Source: Artemia franciscana
Lineage: Eukaryota; Arthropoda; Branchiopoda; Anostraca; Artemiidae
Length of the DNA: 64,000 bases
NCBI RefSeq assembly: GCF_032884065.1
Contig: NC_088880.1
Span: 24,366,715 to 24,430,714, forward strand
Direction of reading: 5' to 3'
Shown here piece after piece: positions 32,959 to 46,179 of this stretch. The translations under genes were made by a program, and so were the position numbers. Each line of letters starts with the position of its first letter. Position 1 is the first letter of the stretch. The notes under the pieces were generated by a model, which ran no database searches, had not been told where the DNA came from, and worked only from the letters and a program-made list of their open reading frames with translations.

Positions 32959-34864
32959 CACAAACAGAAACCGCTTGTAAAAGTGAATTTTCACCACTTT
33001 CGAACCGAATTGAAAATTGCTCCTTTTTTGACTCCTTTGCTATTTCTTATAATAAAAAAAAATTATTAGTTTAAGGTTCAATTTGAAACTTGTGTCTGCT
33101 CATTTCTTCTCTTTTAGCTGTTGAATTGAAAACAGGCACATTGCTCGAGTAGCAAAAACTTGGCAACACAACTTCAGGCTTTTCTTTCTGGTTTAGACTA
33201 TATAACTTAACTTTAGAACCCATACTCTAAATTCTGGCTGAACTACAAGCTGAAACTTTTGTTTTGACCAAGGCAAGAATTATGAGCAGCTTTTTAAGAT
33301 GTAATACCACATTCATCAGTTGAGCCTTAGCTTCAGATTCTGCAAATACTTCAGAGTTTACACCCTTACCATTTCCTAGCAATAAACTGTAGACGGCATA
33401 AAAAAAAATCCAACGTGCTGTTCCTACAATTTAAGTTTTTTTGTGAGAGAAAAATGACTGGAAACTTCAGCTAATTAGATACAATTTTTTTTAATTCTTA
33501 AAAAGAGCACTAGAATAAAAGAAGTAATCCATTCAAATGAACTGTCTTTCTGTTTTTCCCAACTGTTGATTTGATTTCTATTTTTTGAAGATATTAAAGC
33601 CTTTTAAAAAGCATCCATCACTCAGGTTAGGTCCCCTCCTCTGTGCAAGTAAAAATATCAATGCAATCTTCCTACGCAAAGTCTTTTCATAGTTAAAGAG
33701 AACCAGAAACGTTATTGATGAATCAGCCGAGATGAGCTGTATGGGTTAATTAGGCAGTCCAGGAGGTTTTGGGGGTAAGTTGCTCCGGTCCACATGCATT
33801 TGAAGGACTTGCGTGCATGTACGTTGCTGTTTCTAAAAATGTCTTTTTTGATGCTGTAGACTTCCGATTCGCTTTCAATTGAGCCCCCTTTTTAATAATT
33901 CTTTTATAGGTGCATTCCAAAAATTTTAAATTTATGTCTGAAATGCGCGTAAAAAAATTCTTTTGACATCAAAATTCTGTTTTAGAGGTTCGGTTTCCAC
34001 TGAACAGAGCAGCTTTTTAAAGGATACAATTAAGGATTTGATTAACCAGATTGTTGCTATAATTTTTTTGGAAGGTATTTCGGTACATGTAATCATTTTT
34101 GTCGCATTGCTGTTTTATTTGTGTAAAATATTTGGCAAGTAGTCCTAATTTGTTTTTAAGTGTCATTTTTATTTATGTTGAAGCTATTTTTAAGTCCCGA
34201 TAAATTCTTTTTGGATTCCGGTCATGTGCCATAAATTCTTTGCAGTGACGTGTAAAGGAGATTCAAATTTATTTATATAAAAAAAGATAAAGAAAAAAGA
34301 ATGGCATGTTTGGCCTCAGTCCCTGGAATTGATCTACGTTTATTGCAAACTATTTGTTTGCGTGTCAACGCTGTTTCTTTTCCGTAATAGATTTGCACTT
34401 TTTCTAAGTCCGGATCGATTCATTTATCAGTGGTTGGTTTACTACAGCAATTGAAACAATGCAAGCAGGATGATGCAGTGTTGACATCTTTTCAGAACTT
34501 TTTTGGATGGTGTATAATGCTGATTCAATTTATTATCTGTTACATAGTATTCACCACGTTATTACCAATTAAAACGAAATGAACAATGGAAAAATGCATA
34601 TGGTTTTCAATAAGACAAAAGAGAATTACCGAAAAACTTTTTTCGCTATAACAATTATAGTTCTAAATTTCGTCTGAATATTTTGGCTTAACCTCCGAAT
34701 ATTTTGGTCTTTATCAACAGGAGAAAAACAGAAAAAAACACTATATAAAATTAACAAAACATAAGAAAAGGAAAAAAACTAAGACCGTGTTTATTTCCCT
34801 TATCTTGTATTACGAATATTGATAGATATGAATGTGATGTTTTTCCCTACGTTCACAGACCATG
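32959..34864. other. Intron 1 sequence without a recognised feature
   Basis: About 1.9 kb of AT-rich sequence. I see no element, exon or RNA gene. Confidence 0.5.
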
Positions 34865-34870
34865 GACCAT

Positions 34871-35046
34871 GCATGTATTAATTAATTGGTATTAATAAAG
34901 TTGAAGTTGCAGAATTTAAAAGACTCTTAAGTAAAAATTAAATAAAAAAATGATGTTAAAAGAGATGCATGTATTAATTAATTGATATTAATCAAGTTGA
35001 AGTTGCAGAAGTTGAAAGACTAAATAAAAATTAAATAAAAAAACAA
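34871..35046. repeat. Tandem duplication, unit about 96 bp
   Basis: GCATGTATTAATTAATTG, TTGAAGTTGCAGAA and AAATTAAATAAAAAAA recur in the same order at 34871 and 34967. The second unit runs directly into the solo long hairpin of family E, so the duplicated sequence is partly the outer edge of that element. Confidence 0.8.
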
Positions 35047-35305
35047 GTTTAAAAAAACTGAAAGTAAGGAGCGACATTAAAACTTAAAACAATCAGAAAT
35101 TATTCCATATATGATTGGGGCTGTTCTCTCCTCAACACCCCGCTCTTTATGTTGAAGTTTGGCCATTTCTCACAACTCTACTTTATAAAACAATAAAAAA
35201 CTTTAGCGTAAAGAGCGGGGTGTTGAGGAGGGGACAGCCTCTTTCATATACGGAATAATTTATGTTCGTTTTAAGTTTTAATAACGCTCCTTGCTTTCAG
35301 TAAAA
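35031..35305. mobile_element. Solo terminal hairpin of family E (MITE-like)
   Basis: A long inverted repeat standing alone: left arm TTAAATAAAAAAACAAG with AGTAAGGAGCGAC near 35062, right arm with GTTTTAAGTTTTAATAACGC and CTTTCAG near 35290. No family E body precedes it. Immediately after it comes a remnant of the internal inverted repeat (TAATAATTTATGTTCG near 35328) and then copy 5. Confidence 0.8.
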
Positions 35306-35384
35306 GAAATCTTTAAAAGATATACGTAATAATTTATGTTCGTTTTAAGTTTAAATGCTGTTTCTTTCTCTAAAAGTTCGTGGT

Positions 35385-36850
<1,466 letters not shown>

Positions 36851-37654
36851 TTAAATCTTAAAAATTAAGGGCCAAAGCAAGAGCGTTGCCTCTTATAACA
36901 TTCAACCATATTTATTCAATAATCTTTGGCATCTACATCTAATCAATATTCTTTACAACCAAGTGCAAAAGACTCGGTGAATGAGATTCTTGGCATAAAA
37001 AAATGACATAAAAAATAAGGTTTGAATGGTAAATTAAGGTTTCGATGTCAGAATATAGCTCTTGGGAAGAGAAATAAAATTGAAAAATGCGTGTATTATA
37101 CTGAAATCTGCAGGCTATAAGACAAAGGGGAGCCTTCTAATGGTCATCATCTGTTGAAGGCGCACTAGTGAGTAGTCTCCTAATCCAATTAACTTCAGTC
37201 CAAAGAATAAATAAAATTGATAAATAAGATACATTTTTTACGGCGTGAAATATATAAGTGACTCAAGAGCTCTATTGCTAAAATGCTAAAAGCTTTAAAA
37301 ACTGGGGTGGATTGACTTGCCTTATTAGTGGTTCAAATGAAATCATATACATGGTCAATGCACTTAAGGTAGCGGAGGATATTTGAAAGAACGCACATGG
37401 AGGCGAATTATTCGGAAGAATAAGAAACTAAGTGGAAAACACAGGGGATTTGAAGGTTTTGGAGGAGATTGGGCGTGCCTCTGCGTTCGTATCTGATGTA
37501 CCGTCCCAAACATTGTCATGTCGAGAAGAAGAAAACAGCTAGCCAATATGAATTGAACCAGGAGAAAAACCAGTTCGTGTTATAGTAGTTTAATGCTTGG
37601 GTTTAAGTCATTTTAACACAGGGTTAGTTGTATTGTCATTCTGCCCTGAAATCA
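36851..37654. other. Intron 1 sequence without a recognised feature
   Basis: AT-rich. I see nothing I can name. Confidence 0.45.
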
Positions 37655-37890
37655 GACATTTTGTGGTAACAAACTGTAAATAAGGAGCGACTCGTGCTAA
37701 TAGTAATCGAAACTTTAAAAAGCTTTGACGATGATAAATATATCAAACTAATCTGTTTTTATTTGGATTCAACATGAGTGAATTTCCTTAAGTTTAAGGT
37801 TACCCCATAAAATTTACAAGCACGAGAAAAATTACGCAATCTAAGTAAAAAGTGGTGAAACAACCCATAAACGGGTGATGTCTTAATAAT
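37655..37890 (+). mobile_element. Diverged relative of the family E left end
   Basis: Reads ATTTTGTGGTAACAAACTG, then AATAAGGAGCGACTCG, AATAGTAATCGAAACTTT and AAAATTTACAAGCACGAG. These follow the same block order as the family E left end but with many changes, and the hairpin now pairs TTTGT with ACAAA. It probably represents an older subfamily. It ends without the rest of the body. Confidence 0.65.
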
Positions 37891-38613
37891 AGTTGAAGCA
37901 TCATATTCATCAACCTGTCTAATAGCTCTACTCAGGGATAGCCATTTGATTAAGGGATTATATGAAATCCTATTTCACTTTTAGTGGTCATGCTACCACA
38001 TGGTGCCGCGTTCGTCCCCAAACTTATGTACTGTCCTTGCATAATGAAGCGCGCTATATATATGTTTATACAGTATTACTAACGGGTTTACGGGAATACA
38101 TTACTGCACACCCGCTAGCTGAGGAAGATGAAAGGTCATTGGATAATTTTGGGGGAGAGGGTGCCAAAACCGTCAAAAGTGCAATGTTAGGGCCATACTT
38201 TGCCAATTTTTGTAAGTGGTTTTCCGATCAAAGCGGAGAGGGGATTCAACCTCTGGTAATTTCTCATTTGGAATAATGTATTTGGAGTACATTATATAAT
38301 ACGGATGCTATGGACAAATGGGTTCATTGCTATTACAGATGTAAAAATTTAGTGCACAGGGGTTAGTAGCAGGGGTAACTCCTTGGAATAAGCATGGAGC
38401 ACATCAAAAACTGTACATAATTGTTGGCTAGTCTTTATATAAGGCTATTTGTATTGATACATTTTTCGTTTTATTAATTATATTTTATTATTTTGTTTCT
38501 TAATATGGCCCAATGCCTCTTTTTTGTAATAGATATTGAAGAGCGGGGGCGATTATCCTAAAAAATGGTGTGTTCCTAACAGATCATCCCTTAAAAATGT
38601 AAACATATCTTCC
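37891..38613. other. Intron 1: unidentified less AT-rich patch
   Basis: A stop-free stretch 37962-38276 reads YFTFSGHATTWC, then LAEEDERSLDNFGGEGAK and GPYFANFCKWF. Composition differs from the surroundings and the peptide looks like decayed coding sequence, but I recognise no family. Confidence 0.35.
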
Positions 38614-39275
38614 TTAGGATTTTTTTGTGTGTCTTGGGCTCTTTTTCAAAAGCTTTAAAGAGGTCATCGTTTTCTGGGATGATCTCAATTTTGAAAGCAT
38701 TGTTTTACGAAAGTTAGGCTTTACCGTTAATAGTAAGGCGGTTAGGGTGGAACTTCCCCTCACGCCCAAAATCAATTTGCTCTCTACTAATTTGATGAAA
38801 GCACTGCTATGGTAACACTTCTGTGTTCCTATTACTACTACTAACAACTCACAGCAGCACTTACTTCCCCAGTGATTCCCCAAAGTTTCACTTCCCCATT
38901 TGATTCCGTGTTCTCCCATTGCATTTCTTGTGCTCCTTAAAACTAAGTCCATAAAAATGATCCATGTAAATGGGATAGGACACAACTTTGTTTAACTCCT
39001 GATTTAATACGAAATCACCTACTAGCCTCATTTCCTACCTTAACTGCAACAATGTTATTCTCATTCATAGCACTAATCCCTTTTATGTATCTGTCTGATA
39101 CACCATACAAAGATAAGATCTTAGCTAGAGCTCTTCTATCAGCTGAATCAAACGCTTGCTTGTAATCTTTAAAACTGAGGACTAAAGGTGTTGATGACTT
39201 AGACACTTCTCACTTATCAACCTAAGAGTGAAAATCTGGTCGACACATCCTCTACCTTACCTAAAATCACACAGT
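38614..39275 (-). mobile_element. Decayed LINE RT fragment in intron 1
   Basis: The minus strand reads GCVDQIFTLRLISEK near 39240-39205, then after a frameshift DYKQAFDSADRRALAKILSL near 39165-39110 and KVGNEASR near 39030. After another shift comes MDLVLRSTRNAMGEHGIKWG near 38955-38890. This is the LINE RT order (GxxxxDQIFxLR, F-D-x-x-AFDSxDR, VGNE, then a helix before the active site), but the YADD segment is lost. Confidence 0.75.
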
Positions 39276-39827
39276 TTTTTTTTAAAAACCTTATCTACAG
39301 CAAATTCTATAAAGTATCATCTTGCTAAGTGTTTTTTACCCGCAGAAACCAGGCTAATGGTCATTTAGGATTAATTAAGAAATAATTGTAATTTATCTTA
39401 AATCTTCATCGTCATTACGTGGCCGGTTCAATTGTCTGAATAGGTGTCCAGCCAGAATGATTTTCAACATATATTTATAACCTATTTTTAGATGAAGAGT
39501 ATACAGACTGAATTTCAGCTTCAATAGTCCTATTCAAAGAAAACACAAATAGAATTTTAGGTCAGTCATAGCTTCACGTTAGTCCCAAGGAAAGAAACAA
39601 GATAAAGGATAAACAAATTAATTATTGCCAATTTATACAAAATTTATAACACACTTCACATGCCTCTTGAGTAGAAGAATTTGAACGGAAGGGATTAGTT
39701 TTTAATTAGAAAGTGTAACTTACCAATTACTTAATTATACTTATTTATGTATGTTTTATATTTGTTGTATTTTAAAATATATTTTAAATTATATTTTATA
39801 ATTTTATAAATTATATTACTATTTTAG
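39276..39827. other. Intron 1, last part
   Basis: AT-rich. It ends in a TTA/TTTTA-rich tract leading to TATTTTAG, the acceptor of exon 2. No element is recognised. Confidence 0.5.
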
Positions 39828-39950
39828 GTGTTCTTGTCTGTGACAAAGATCAATTCGCTTGTAAAGATGGCTTGAAGTGTATACCACTGAGATGGCGTTG
39901 TGATCAGTCCCCAGACTGTGCCGATGGCTCTGATGAGCCGCAGGATTGTA
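39828..39950 (+). CDS. LRP1: Exon 2: first LDLR class A module of the LRP1-like gene
   Basis: Acceptor ATTTTAG/GT and donor TGTA/GTAAGT; 123 nt, phase 1 to phase 1. It encodes [27 protein letters not shown] and [10 protein letters not shown]. All six cysteines of an LA module are present, together with the Trp, the acidic residues and the DGSDE that coordinate calcium. LA modules bind lipoproteins and other ligands on the outer face of the cell. The residues just before it (VLV) connect to the end of the signal exon. Confidence 0.95.
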
Positions 39951-40815
39951 GTAAGTATCATCTTTTAAGTCCTTTTTTTGGAAATTTGCTTGTTTTCTTT
40001 TAAGAACACGTTTAGCCGAAGCCTTTCCTGGCTTTTAAGAACAAACGCGAATATCCCTCCCCCCGTATAGATTATTGTGGTAGTGCTCCTATAACTGTTT
40101 CTTTATGTTCTTAGTTATAATTGAAAAGACAGTTTTGTATGATTTAGGTTTAAGATTTATTTATGTTTGCTTTTTTATAACTTCTGATTTTGCTTTTCCT
40201 AAACTCACAATACTGATTTAATCAATAGTTTTTTTTTTCCACATAATAATTAAATTGCCAAATCTGTGTGAAAAAGGAAAAAAATAAGTAGAATGAAGTA
40301 ATGAAATGGTAATTACATACCAAAATGTAATGTATTGTAGATATATATTTTATAAAAAATTAAATTATTTTGGATAATATATCCCTCCCCCCCTGTTTTT
40401 TGGAAGTGTTTCTGTTAAATTTATTTATTAATTTTAAGATTTATTTATATCTCCTTTCTTTAAATTTCATTCCTGATTTTGTTTCTCCTAAATATCATGT
40501 TTTTCTTCTCATACTTTAAAGATTCGCGTAATAACTAAATCCGTGTGAAAAAAAGAAGAAAAAAGTAATTCAGAAGTTATAGGATACCAAAATGCAAAAA
40601 ATTGCTAATGTAAATATTTTGAAAAGAAATAAAAACAAAGATAGTCTACTAAAGGAATCAAAGCAATTGGTAGCGCATGAGGTGCATTAAAACTAATTTA
40701 CTTCTTTTTCTATTTAAAGGCAGAATAGGAGATAGCTGATAAGATATTTATTTCGATACATTTCTATCACAAGCCCAAGGGCCGAATCCGAATTTTGGAG
40801 TAAAAAAACTGGCTC
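39951..40815. other. Intron 2, first part
   Basis: AT-rich sequence with short C-runs. No recognised feature. Confidence 0.5.
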
Positions 40816-41226
40816 CAAAATTAGCCTACAATTGGGGCTATTGAAAAGGAATAATGCTAAGAAAACAATTCTCACTGCATAATATGGAGACAAATTGCAG
40901 TCCATATGTTTTCAAGGCGCTTCCACTGTACTTTATCCCCTCCCCCTAGTGTTGGAATATATAGCCCAAATTATATATTTTCCATGCGTTTTGCCATGCG
41001 TCACTCCAGTTTCAACCCCTGTACCCGTGAAGTGAATCAGTGCTGACGAAATCAATAAACGGAGAACCACTTGGGAAATATATAATTTGTGCTATATATT
41101 TTCACATTGGGGGGGGGGGAATTTATAGTGAAAGCGCCTTCAAAATATGTTAACTACAGTTTTTAAGTAAGAATCGTTTTCTTAGCATGCTTCATTTTTA
41201 ATAGTCCCAGTTGTTAGCTAATACCG
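40816..41226. mobile_element. Foldback element in intron 2
   Basis: Two arms of about 150-170 bp are inversely repeated. The left arm (about 40816-40985) has ATTAGCCTACAATTGGGGC, ATGCTAAGAAAACAATTCT, AAGGCGCTTCCACT and ATATATAGCCCAAATTATAT. The right arm (about 41078-41226) is its complement, with a run of G replacing the C-rich patch. The spacer is about 90 bp. Identity is imperfect, so it is not recent. A shorter relative is at 26190-26383. Confidence 0.8.
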
Positions 41227-41479
41227 AAATGTTGTCTCTATTTATAAGCATTAATAAAAAAATTCGCATAACCAATGACGAAGAAGAGAGATTGATATAA
41301 GAAGAATAAAAATAATAAACAAAGAACTACAAGTCTAATGTCTTATCCGGGCTACGATGACGGCTTTTCAAAGGAATTTGACATTTGATTATAGATTCAA
41401 GCCATACATACCTGTAGAACAAGAATTAGTATAATCATTAATATCCATGTGGCTACAAATAAATTTTGATACCATAGTG

Positions 41480-41925
41480 TATCAGAATGTAACAGCCGGT
41501 GAAGAAAAGGAGAAAAGGGCAAATATTTCGACCGATTTCCTCGGTGAGAATTATCCTTGGGGAGGAAATTTTACGGAGGCTGGGTAAACTCTCCAAGGGG
41601 GATTTTATATTCAAGAAATTTGTTAGAAGTCATATACGAAATTTTTTTATTTGTCTTACTTTCTCATTGCCAACTCAATTTTACATATGAAAATGTTAAG
41701 GGGAACCTTCCACGGGAAATTTTACCGGGTTAGAATTGTCTAAAGTATCTTTCAGTTGGGGGAGGGGGATTTCCACGAGAGAAATTCTCCATAGGGGAGT
41801 TTCCACGGGATGAATTTCTAGAGGGAACTTTCTCTGGGAGCAAATTTCTACTATGGCATGGAGGAGGGGCTATTTGCGGGACAACTTTTCCACTGAAGAG
41901 GGGATTTCCCAGCTGATTCTAAGAA
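41480..41925. repeat. Degenerate short repeats with GGGGAATTTCCACGG-like motif
   Basis: Variants of GGGGA/GAAATTTC-CACGGGA recur about every 40-60 bp (ACCTTCCACGGGAAATTT near 41704, GGATTTCCACGAGAG near 41767, GGAGTTTCCACGGGATG near 41796). No coding meaning is seen. Confidence 0.5.
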
Positions 41926-42424
41926 CGACCAGAAGTTGAAGTATTGTCCCAGTGAAAGTGAGTTGGATTTATTTTTTTTTCATTTGATTAAACTTTGAGG
42001 TGAGAATTTGTTTATCTTAAGTTTTTTTTAAATACTAATCTTGATGATTTTGGTAGTACTAGAATTTAACAATAGGTTGGGGTGTGTTACTTTGAAAAAA
42101 AAATAATTAAAGATCAGAATTAAGGAGAGCGTCGTAAATAGGGCTATGACAAGTTTTCCTGGTACCTCAATTAAGGGTGACATTTGGTAGGATATAGTTC
42201 TCAATTTTGATCCGCCCCTCCTCTCCCCCCTGAAAACTAATGTGTAACCTTGAACATGAGCAAGTATATGAACTTGCGTTCAAACAAAACTAGAATATAA
42301 TATTGACGGAATTGACTACAAAACGTCAGGTTCCGAAACCCTTATGTGTTTTCTAGGGCTATGTGAGTATGTGTGAGTGTATCAGAGGTTACTCTTAGGA
42401 CACGATCAAGTCAGGATATTTTCA
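41926..42424. other. Intron 2, unassigned
   Basis: AT-rich with an A-run near 42098. No feature is recognised. Confidence 0.45.
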
Positions 42425-42785
42425 CTCTCATTTTACGTAAGGGAAGTAATTGAATGAAAAATGCAAATACCCATTGTTATGTGTGGGATTTCTATAGATA
42501 GAAAAATAAAGGCCGAAAGATTTTTGAAAATTAAGATGTCCAGAAACGGCAGTTTACGATTAGTTCTAGTTCTTAGGTGAACATGAAGGTTAGAATATTT
42601 GTGATACAACAAGATAATCTTTGGTGACGTCTCTCCATGGTTCTATACAGAAATAACATCATCCGCAAAGCGACTCCGGAAGCGATGTTTCAGAGGAAAA
42701 GTGTTCAAAGCAGAGATTCCAATAAAATCCATGTAAAAAGCGATCAAGAAAGGTGAAAGTGTTACAAGGGAACCATGTATCAGCG
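42425..42785 (-). mobile_element. Fragment of a Penelope-like retroelement reverse transcriptase
   Basis: The minus strand reads GSLVTLSPFLIAFYMDFI, then ALNTFPLKHRFRSRFADDVI and SV, a TAG, NHGE near 42770-42635. It continues as NRKLPFLDILIFKN near 42560-42520 and, after a frameshift, IYRNPTHNNGYLHF near 42485-42445. This matches the Penelope-like RT order: MGSPLSP, YMxxFE, the metal-binding xDD followed by the PHGE-like turn, LPFLDxL, and YRKPTHTDxYLxF. No GIY-YIG endonuclease part is visible. It is a short, dead fragment inside intron 2. Confidence 0.82.
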
Positions 42786-44279
42786 CTTACAGCGCTATTT
42801 TTTAATTCTGATCTTTCGTATTCACTTAATCATATTTCGCAATTTCATGAAAATTTCAGTGCTACCAAACCTGTTCGAAGACTAATATTCAGAAAACCTT
42901 AATACGCAATAAATTCTCAATTACAAATTTAATTCTAATTCAACATGGGAGTTTCTTGTTCAGTTTTTTTTTCACCGCTGCTTCAGAAAGGATGTTTCCT
43001 CTTATATTTCATTTCTTTTAATATTCATCTTTTCTCGTCGTACTTCCTCGTTGTCTCGCTTTGAAATGTAAACCATGTTTTGCCCATGTGTAATAAATTA
43101 AAGAAACGTAATGCATAGGAATTTTATTGTACGACTCGCATCAATCTTGAAAAATTTAAAAACCTATTTCTGTATATACTTTCAGTTCATCCATAGTTTT
43201 GAGTTTAGCAGTGCTGGGGCCTGATCTAATTTTGCTTGTCACTTGAAAATAATAATAAGAAAAACATTGGTAGACCAAATCCGTTAAAGGGTAGACTATT
43301 AGCTACAAAACTAATATTTTGTTTCAATATTTTCTATCAATATATTCCCTTTCCAGTAAAGATTTTTTTTGCCTAAAGAAAATCTTTATTTTTGCATTTT
43401 CTCTTTGGATAACAAGTACTGTTGAATATTGATATATCCTACGTGCTTGTTAAGTTTCTCTGTAGCCCGAATCTTATGAACTTGAAATGAAATTTCCAAT
43501 TTATCTTGTTACCTTGGAAACTCCCCGGGGAACTCGTAGCCTCCTCCGCTTAAATTTCATCCAGCCTTCCCTGGGAAAGGTCATTCATCTGAAATAGATC
43601 TTGTAAATGTATTCTAATGCTGAATATTATTAGAAAAGTTGATATTAGAGCGATAGAACTAGGCCATATCAGCTATTTTCAAATAGGTGGTTTAATTGTC
43701 ATCTAAGGATCTGATCTGAGGAAGAGCAAGTTCTCCTTTTATGGTTCAAAATGTGTTTAAAAAAAGAAAATTATTAGAGAGTATCAAAAAAGGAAATTTC
43801 TTGTGCATTTGCTTTTCTTTGAGAACTCTTTGCTCTCACCACTCCCCCAACCCTCCCAGAGGTAAAACTAAAATGTTTATTGTTCTATTAGACCCTATGC
43901 AACCAACGCCTCAAGACTACAAAACAATCTTTGTGCCTTTGTGTTACTAATACTCCAAACAAGTAAACTAGTTCATTTAAGAAAAATAGCTGTTTGAATT
44001 CTGCTAATTGTGTATTCTGAGGAGGTAAGTCTTGTATTTTTCTCTTCTGTCTGACAAATGATATGGAGTCTAACTCACGTGGAGCACACAAATTACAAAA
44101 AGGGACTTGGTTCACTTCCATGCTGAATCTTCAATACATTTCTAATTAATTGGTAAATTAAAACCGTATGCATCAAAACTACTAAACAATCTTTGTGCCT
44201 TTTCATTACTTATATTCTAAAAAGTGAATTAGTGCATTTATAACAAAATAACTATTGAATTCTGCTTATATTTGTTTAG
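42786..44279. other. Intron 2, unassigned
   Basis: AT-rich. Two blocks about 270 bp apart share AACAATCTTTGTGCCTTT (43924 and 44189) and GAATTCTGCT (43996 and 44260), so a diverged direct repeat is present. No gene is seen. Confidence 0.5.
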
Positions 44280-45620
44280 TGTACGTTATAATTGTTATTT
44301 GTGTATCTTGTATTTTTGTCTTTAACCTGGCAAAGTTTCGCATATGTTGTTTAGTTAGAACAGTCGTTGCTAGAACCCTTCCTCTTCGGCCAGGGGATGA
44401 TGACGCACTACCGCTAGTTTTCGAGGATGTTCTTAGTTTGCCAGATTATGGAGAACAGGGTGCACAGACATGGCACCATTGCAGGCTCTGCTTATTTTTG
44501 CAGCTCCGAGTTTGGGTCATGTATATAAGCAGCTTTATTATTCTTCAATCCTTTTAAAGCATTTATATTTCTGAAGGGTTGAAAACTCATCTGGAGGAAC
44601 GTCTGCTTCAGGTCTTTGACAGCTGGGCTGGATGCCACTATTATCAAGAGGTGCAGGCTTATTGTCGTATCCCTTCATCAGAAAGAAATGACTCATGCCT
44701 AGACTGGTCTGACCCTGATGAGGGGTTTTGGTTTTGTGAGGTCTTGGAGATGCTTTAAGAGACTACCCATGTCTTTCCTTTTTGTTGCTAGTCCGATTCC
44801 AACAGCTTTCTTTGTAACGAACTGGGTTTGCTACTGGTAAATGAGCTTGCTCCACGCTCCGTTAAGTCTTCAATGGGTGGCCATGTCCCCAAAGAGTCTT
44901 GTCTTCTCTCGTTGCTCTTCGATCTGGAGTATTTCATTGGGTTCACCAAGCTTTTGTCGGGAAACTCCTCTTGCTCAACACTAGCTGCGTTGCAACCCTG
45001 GTTTTCGTTTTGAAACCCTTTCAAGCGGCCTCGCTGCTACTAAGTGCCAAGGAGCCCGAAGTCATTTGATGACTTGACAGCATACTTCGGGTGAGTATTT
45101 GGCTCCTTTGATTTTCCAACTTCTGCAACGGCGTTTTTTTTTTTTCTCGGTCGGATGCTTTTACGTTGAAAATAGGTGTTCGCGATGACAAGGTAATGAG
45201 GTCAGTTTAGGTCACGTAGGAAAATCATTAGAGGGGGGGTGTTGCTACAAGATATCTGGACAGACCTGAATAGAATTCTTCCTTAGTTGCACCATTATAA
45301 TCATTTGTCGAGTCATCTTCTATGCTTTTGTTAAAACCTTGTTTGTCTATCAGATAGAGTTTTTTGCAGGAATAAGACTTTGAAAGTGGACTGTGTGCTA
45401 AGTAGCTGTTTCAAAGCCCTGAGTCCTCAGCATATCCGTGGACGGGTGATTGTTGAGATCTTGAAAGGGTGTCTGCATCTGAGGCTGAATTGTCATTTTT
45501 TGTACTGTTGATTTTCAGGTTAAGGATCCTTATCCCAGGTAACCTAGATACCGAGATTCCCCTGGGTGGGCTCCTCCTGTCTCGTAAGGTTGTGGCCCCC
45601 CTGGTCAGAGTGTTTAATTA
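44280..45620. other. Unidentified less AT-rich segment in intron 2, possible decayed element
   Basis: Base composition is clearly less AT-rich than the flanks. Readable + frame pieces include TLPLRPGDDDALPLVFEDVL and SLPDYGEQGAQTWHH (44375-44490), then WAGCHYYQEVQAYCRIPSS near 44620-44680 and DWSDPDEGFWFCEVLEML near 44700-44755. These look like worn coding sequence broken by stops. I cannot assign a family. It is not an LRP module. Confidence 0.4.
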
Positions 45621-45804
45621 GGGAAAAGCCATCGTATCCAAAGGTACTTGCCCAGCATACAGATATTTCCGACCAATTTCAATTACTTTCAAATGTTTTA
45701 GGTAAGCACACGTTCAATGATTTGTAGTAAAATATTGTGATTTTTTATGTATTATTCTTATTTTAAAATTTGATTCTGTTATTAATGAACAAATTCAATT
45801 GCAG

Positions 45805-45948
45805 AACCAAAAAAGTGCCCACCGCGAAGTTTCCAATGTCCATTAACAAAAAAGTGTATATCCAAATACTGGGTGTGCGATGGGGAACCAGACTGTGGGC
45901 AGATGCAAAATGGTACAATTGACAATGGGGACGAAGACCCAAAAAGAT
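45805..45948 (+). CDS. LRP1: Exon 3: second LDLR class A module, with an insertion
   Basis: Acceptor AATTGCAG/AA and donor AGAT/GTAAGA; 144 nt, phase 1 to phase 1. It encodes KCPPRSFQCPLTKKC, ISKYWVCDGEPDC and GQMQNGTIDNGDEDPKR. Five cysteines lie in the exon; the sixth is the split codon T/GT completed by exon 4. Compared with a normal LA module, about eight extra residues (GQMQNGTI) sit between Cys5 and the acidic DNGDE, and they include a potential N-glycosylation site, NGT. The Trp and calcium-binding acidic residues are kept, so the fold is probably retained. Confidence 0.95.
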
Positions 45949-46179
45949 GTAAGATTTTTTCGGTATCTTTCTTATTCCACGTCTAAATTGTGAGTAAAGC
46001 TGAAATTACGAGTGACAAGGAAAATACAGGAGAATAGAAATCTGGGATTTCAAACTGAATGTTTGTATTCAGTTTTGTACTATAACTTTAAGCTATGACT
46101 AACTGCAAAAATCTAAAGAAGTAGGGGCTACTTTAATTATAACATATATCGGTGTTTTCGCTATTCCCAGCTTACCATG
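45949..46179. other. Intron 3, start
   Basis: No feature is recognised. Confidence 0.5.

Noticed and set aside
37962-38276. 104-codon open frame as a host gene
   Set aside because: No recognisable domain and no supported splice structure. It lies between mobile-element pieces within intron 1.
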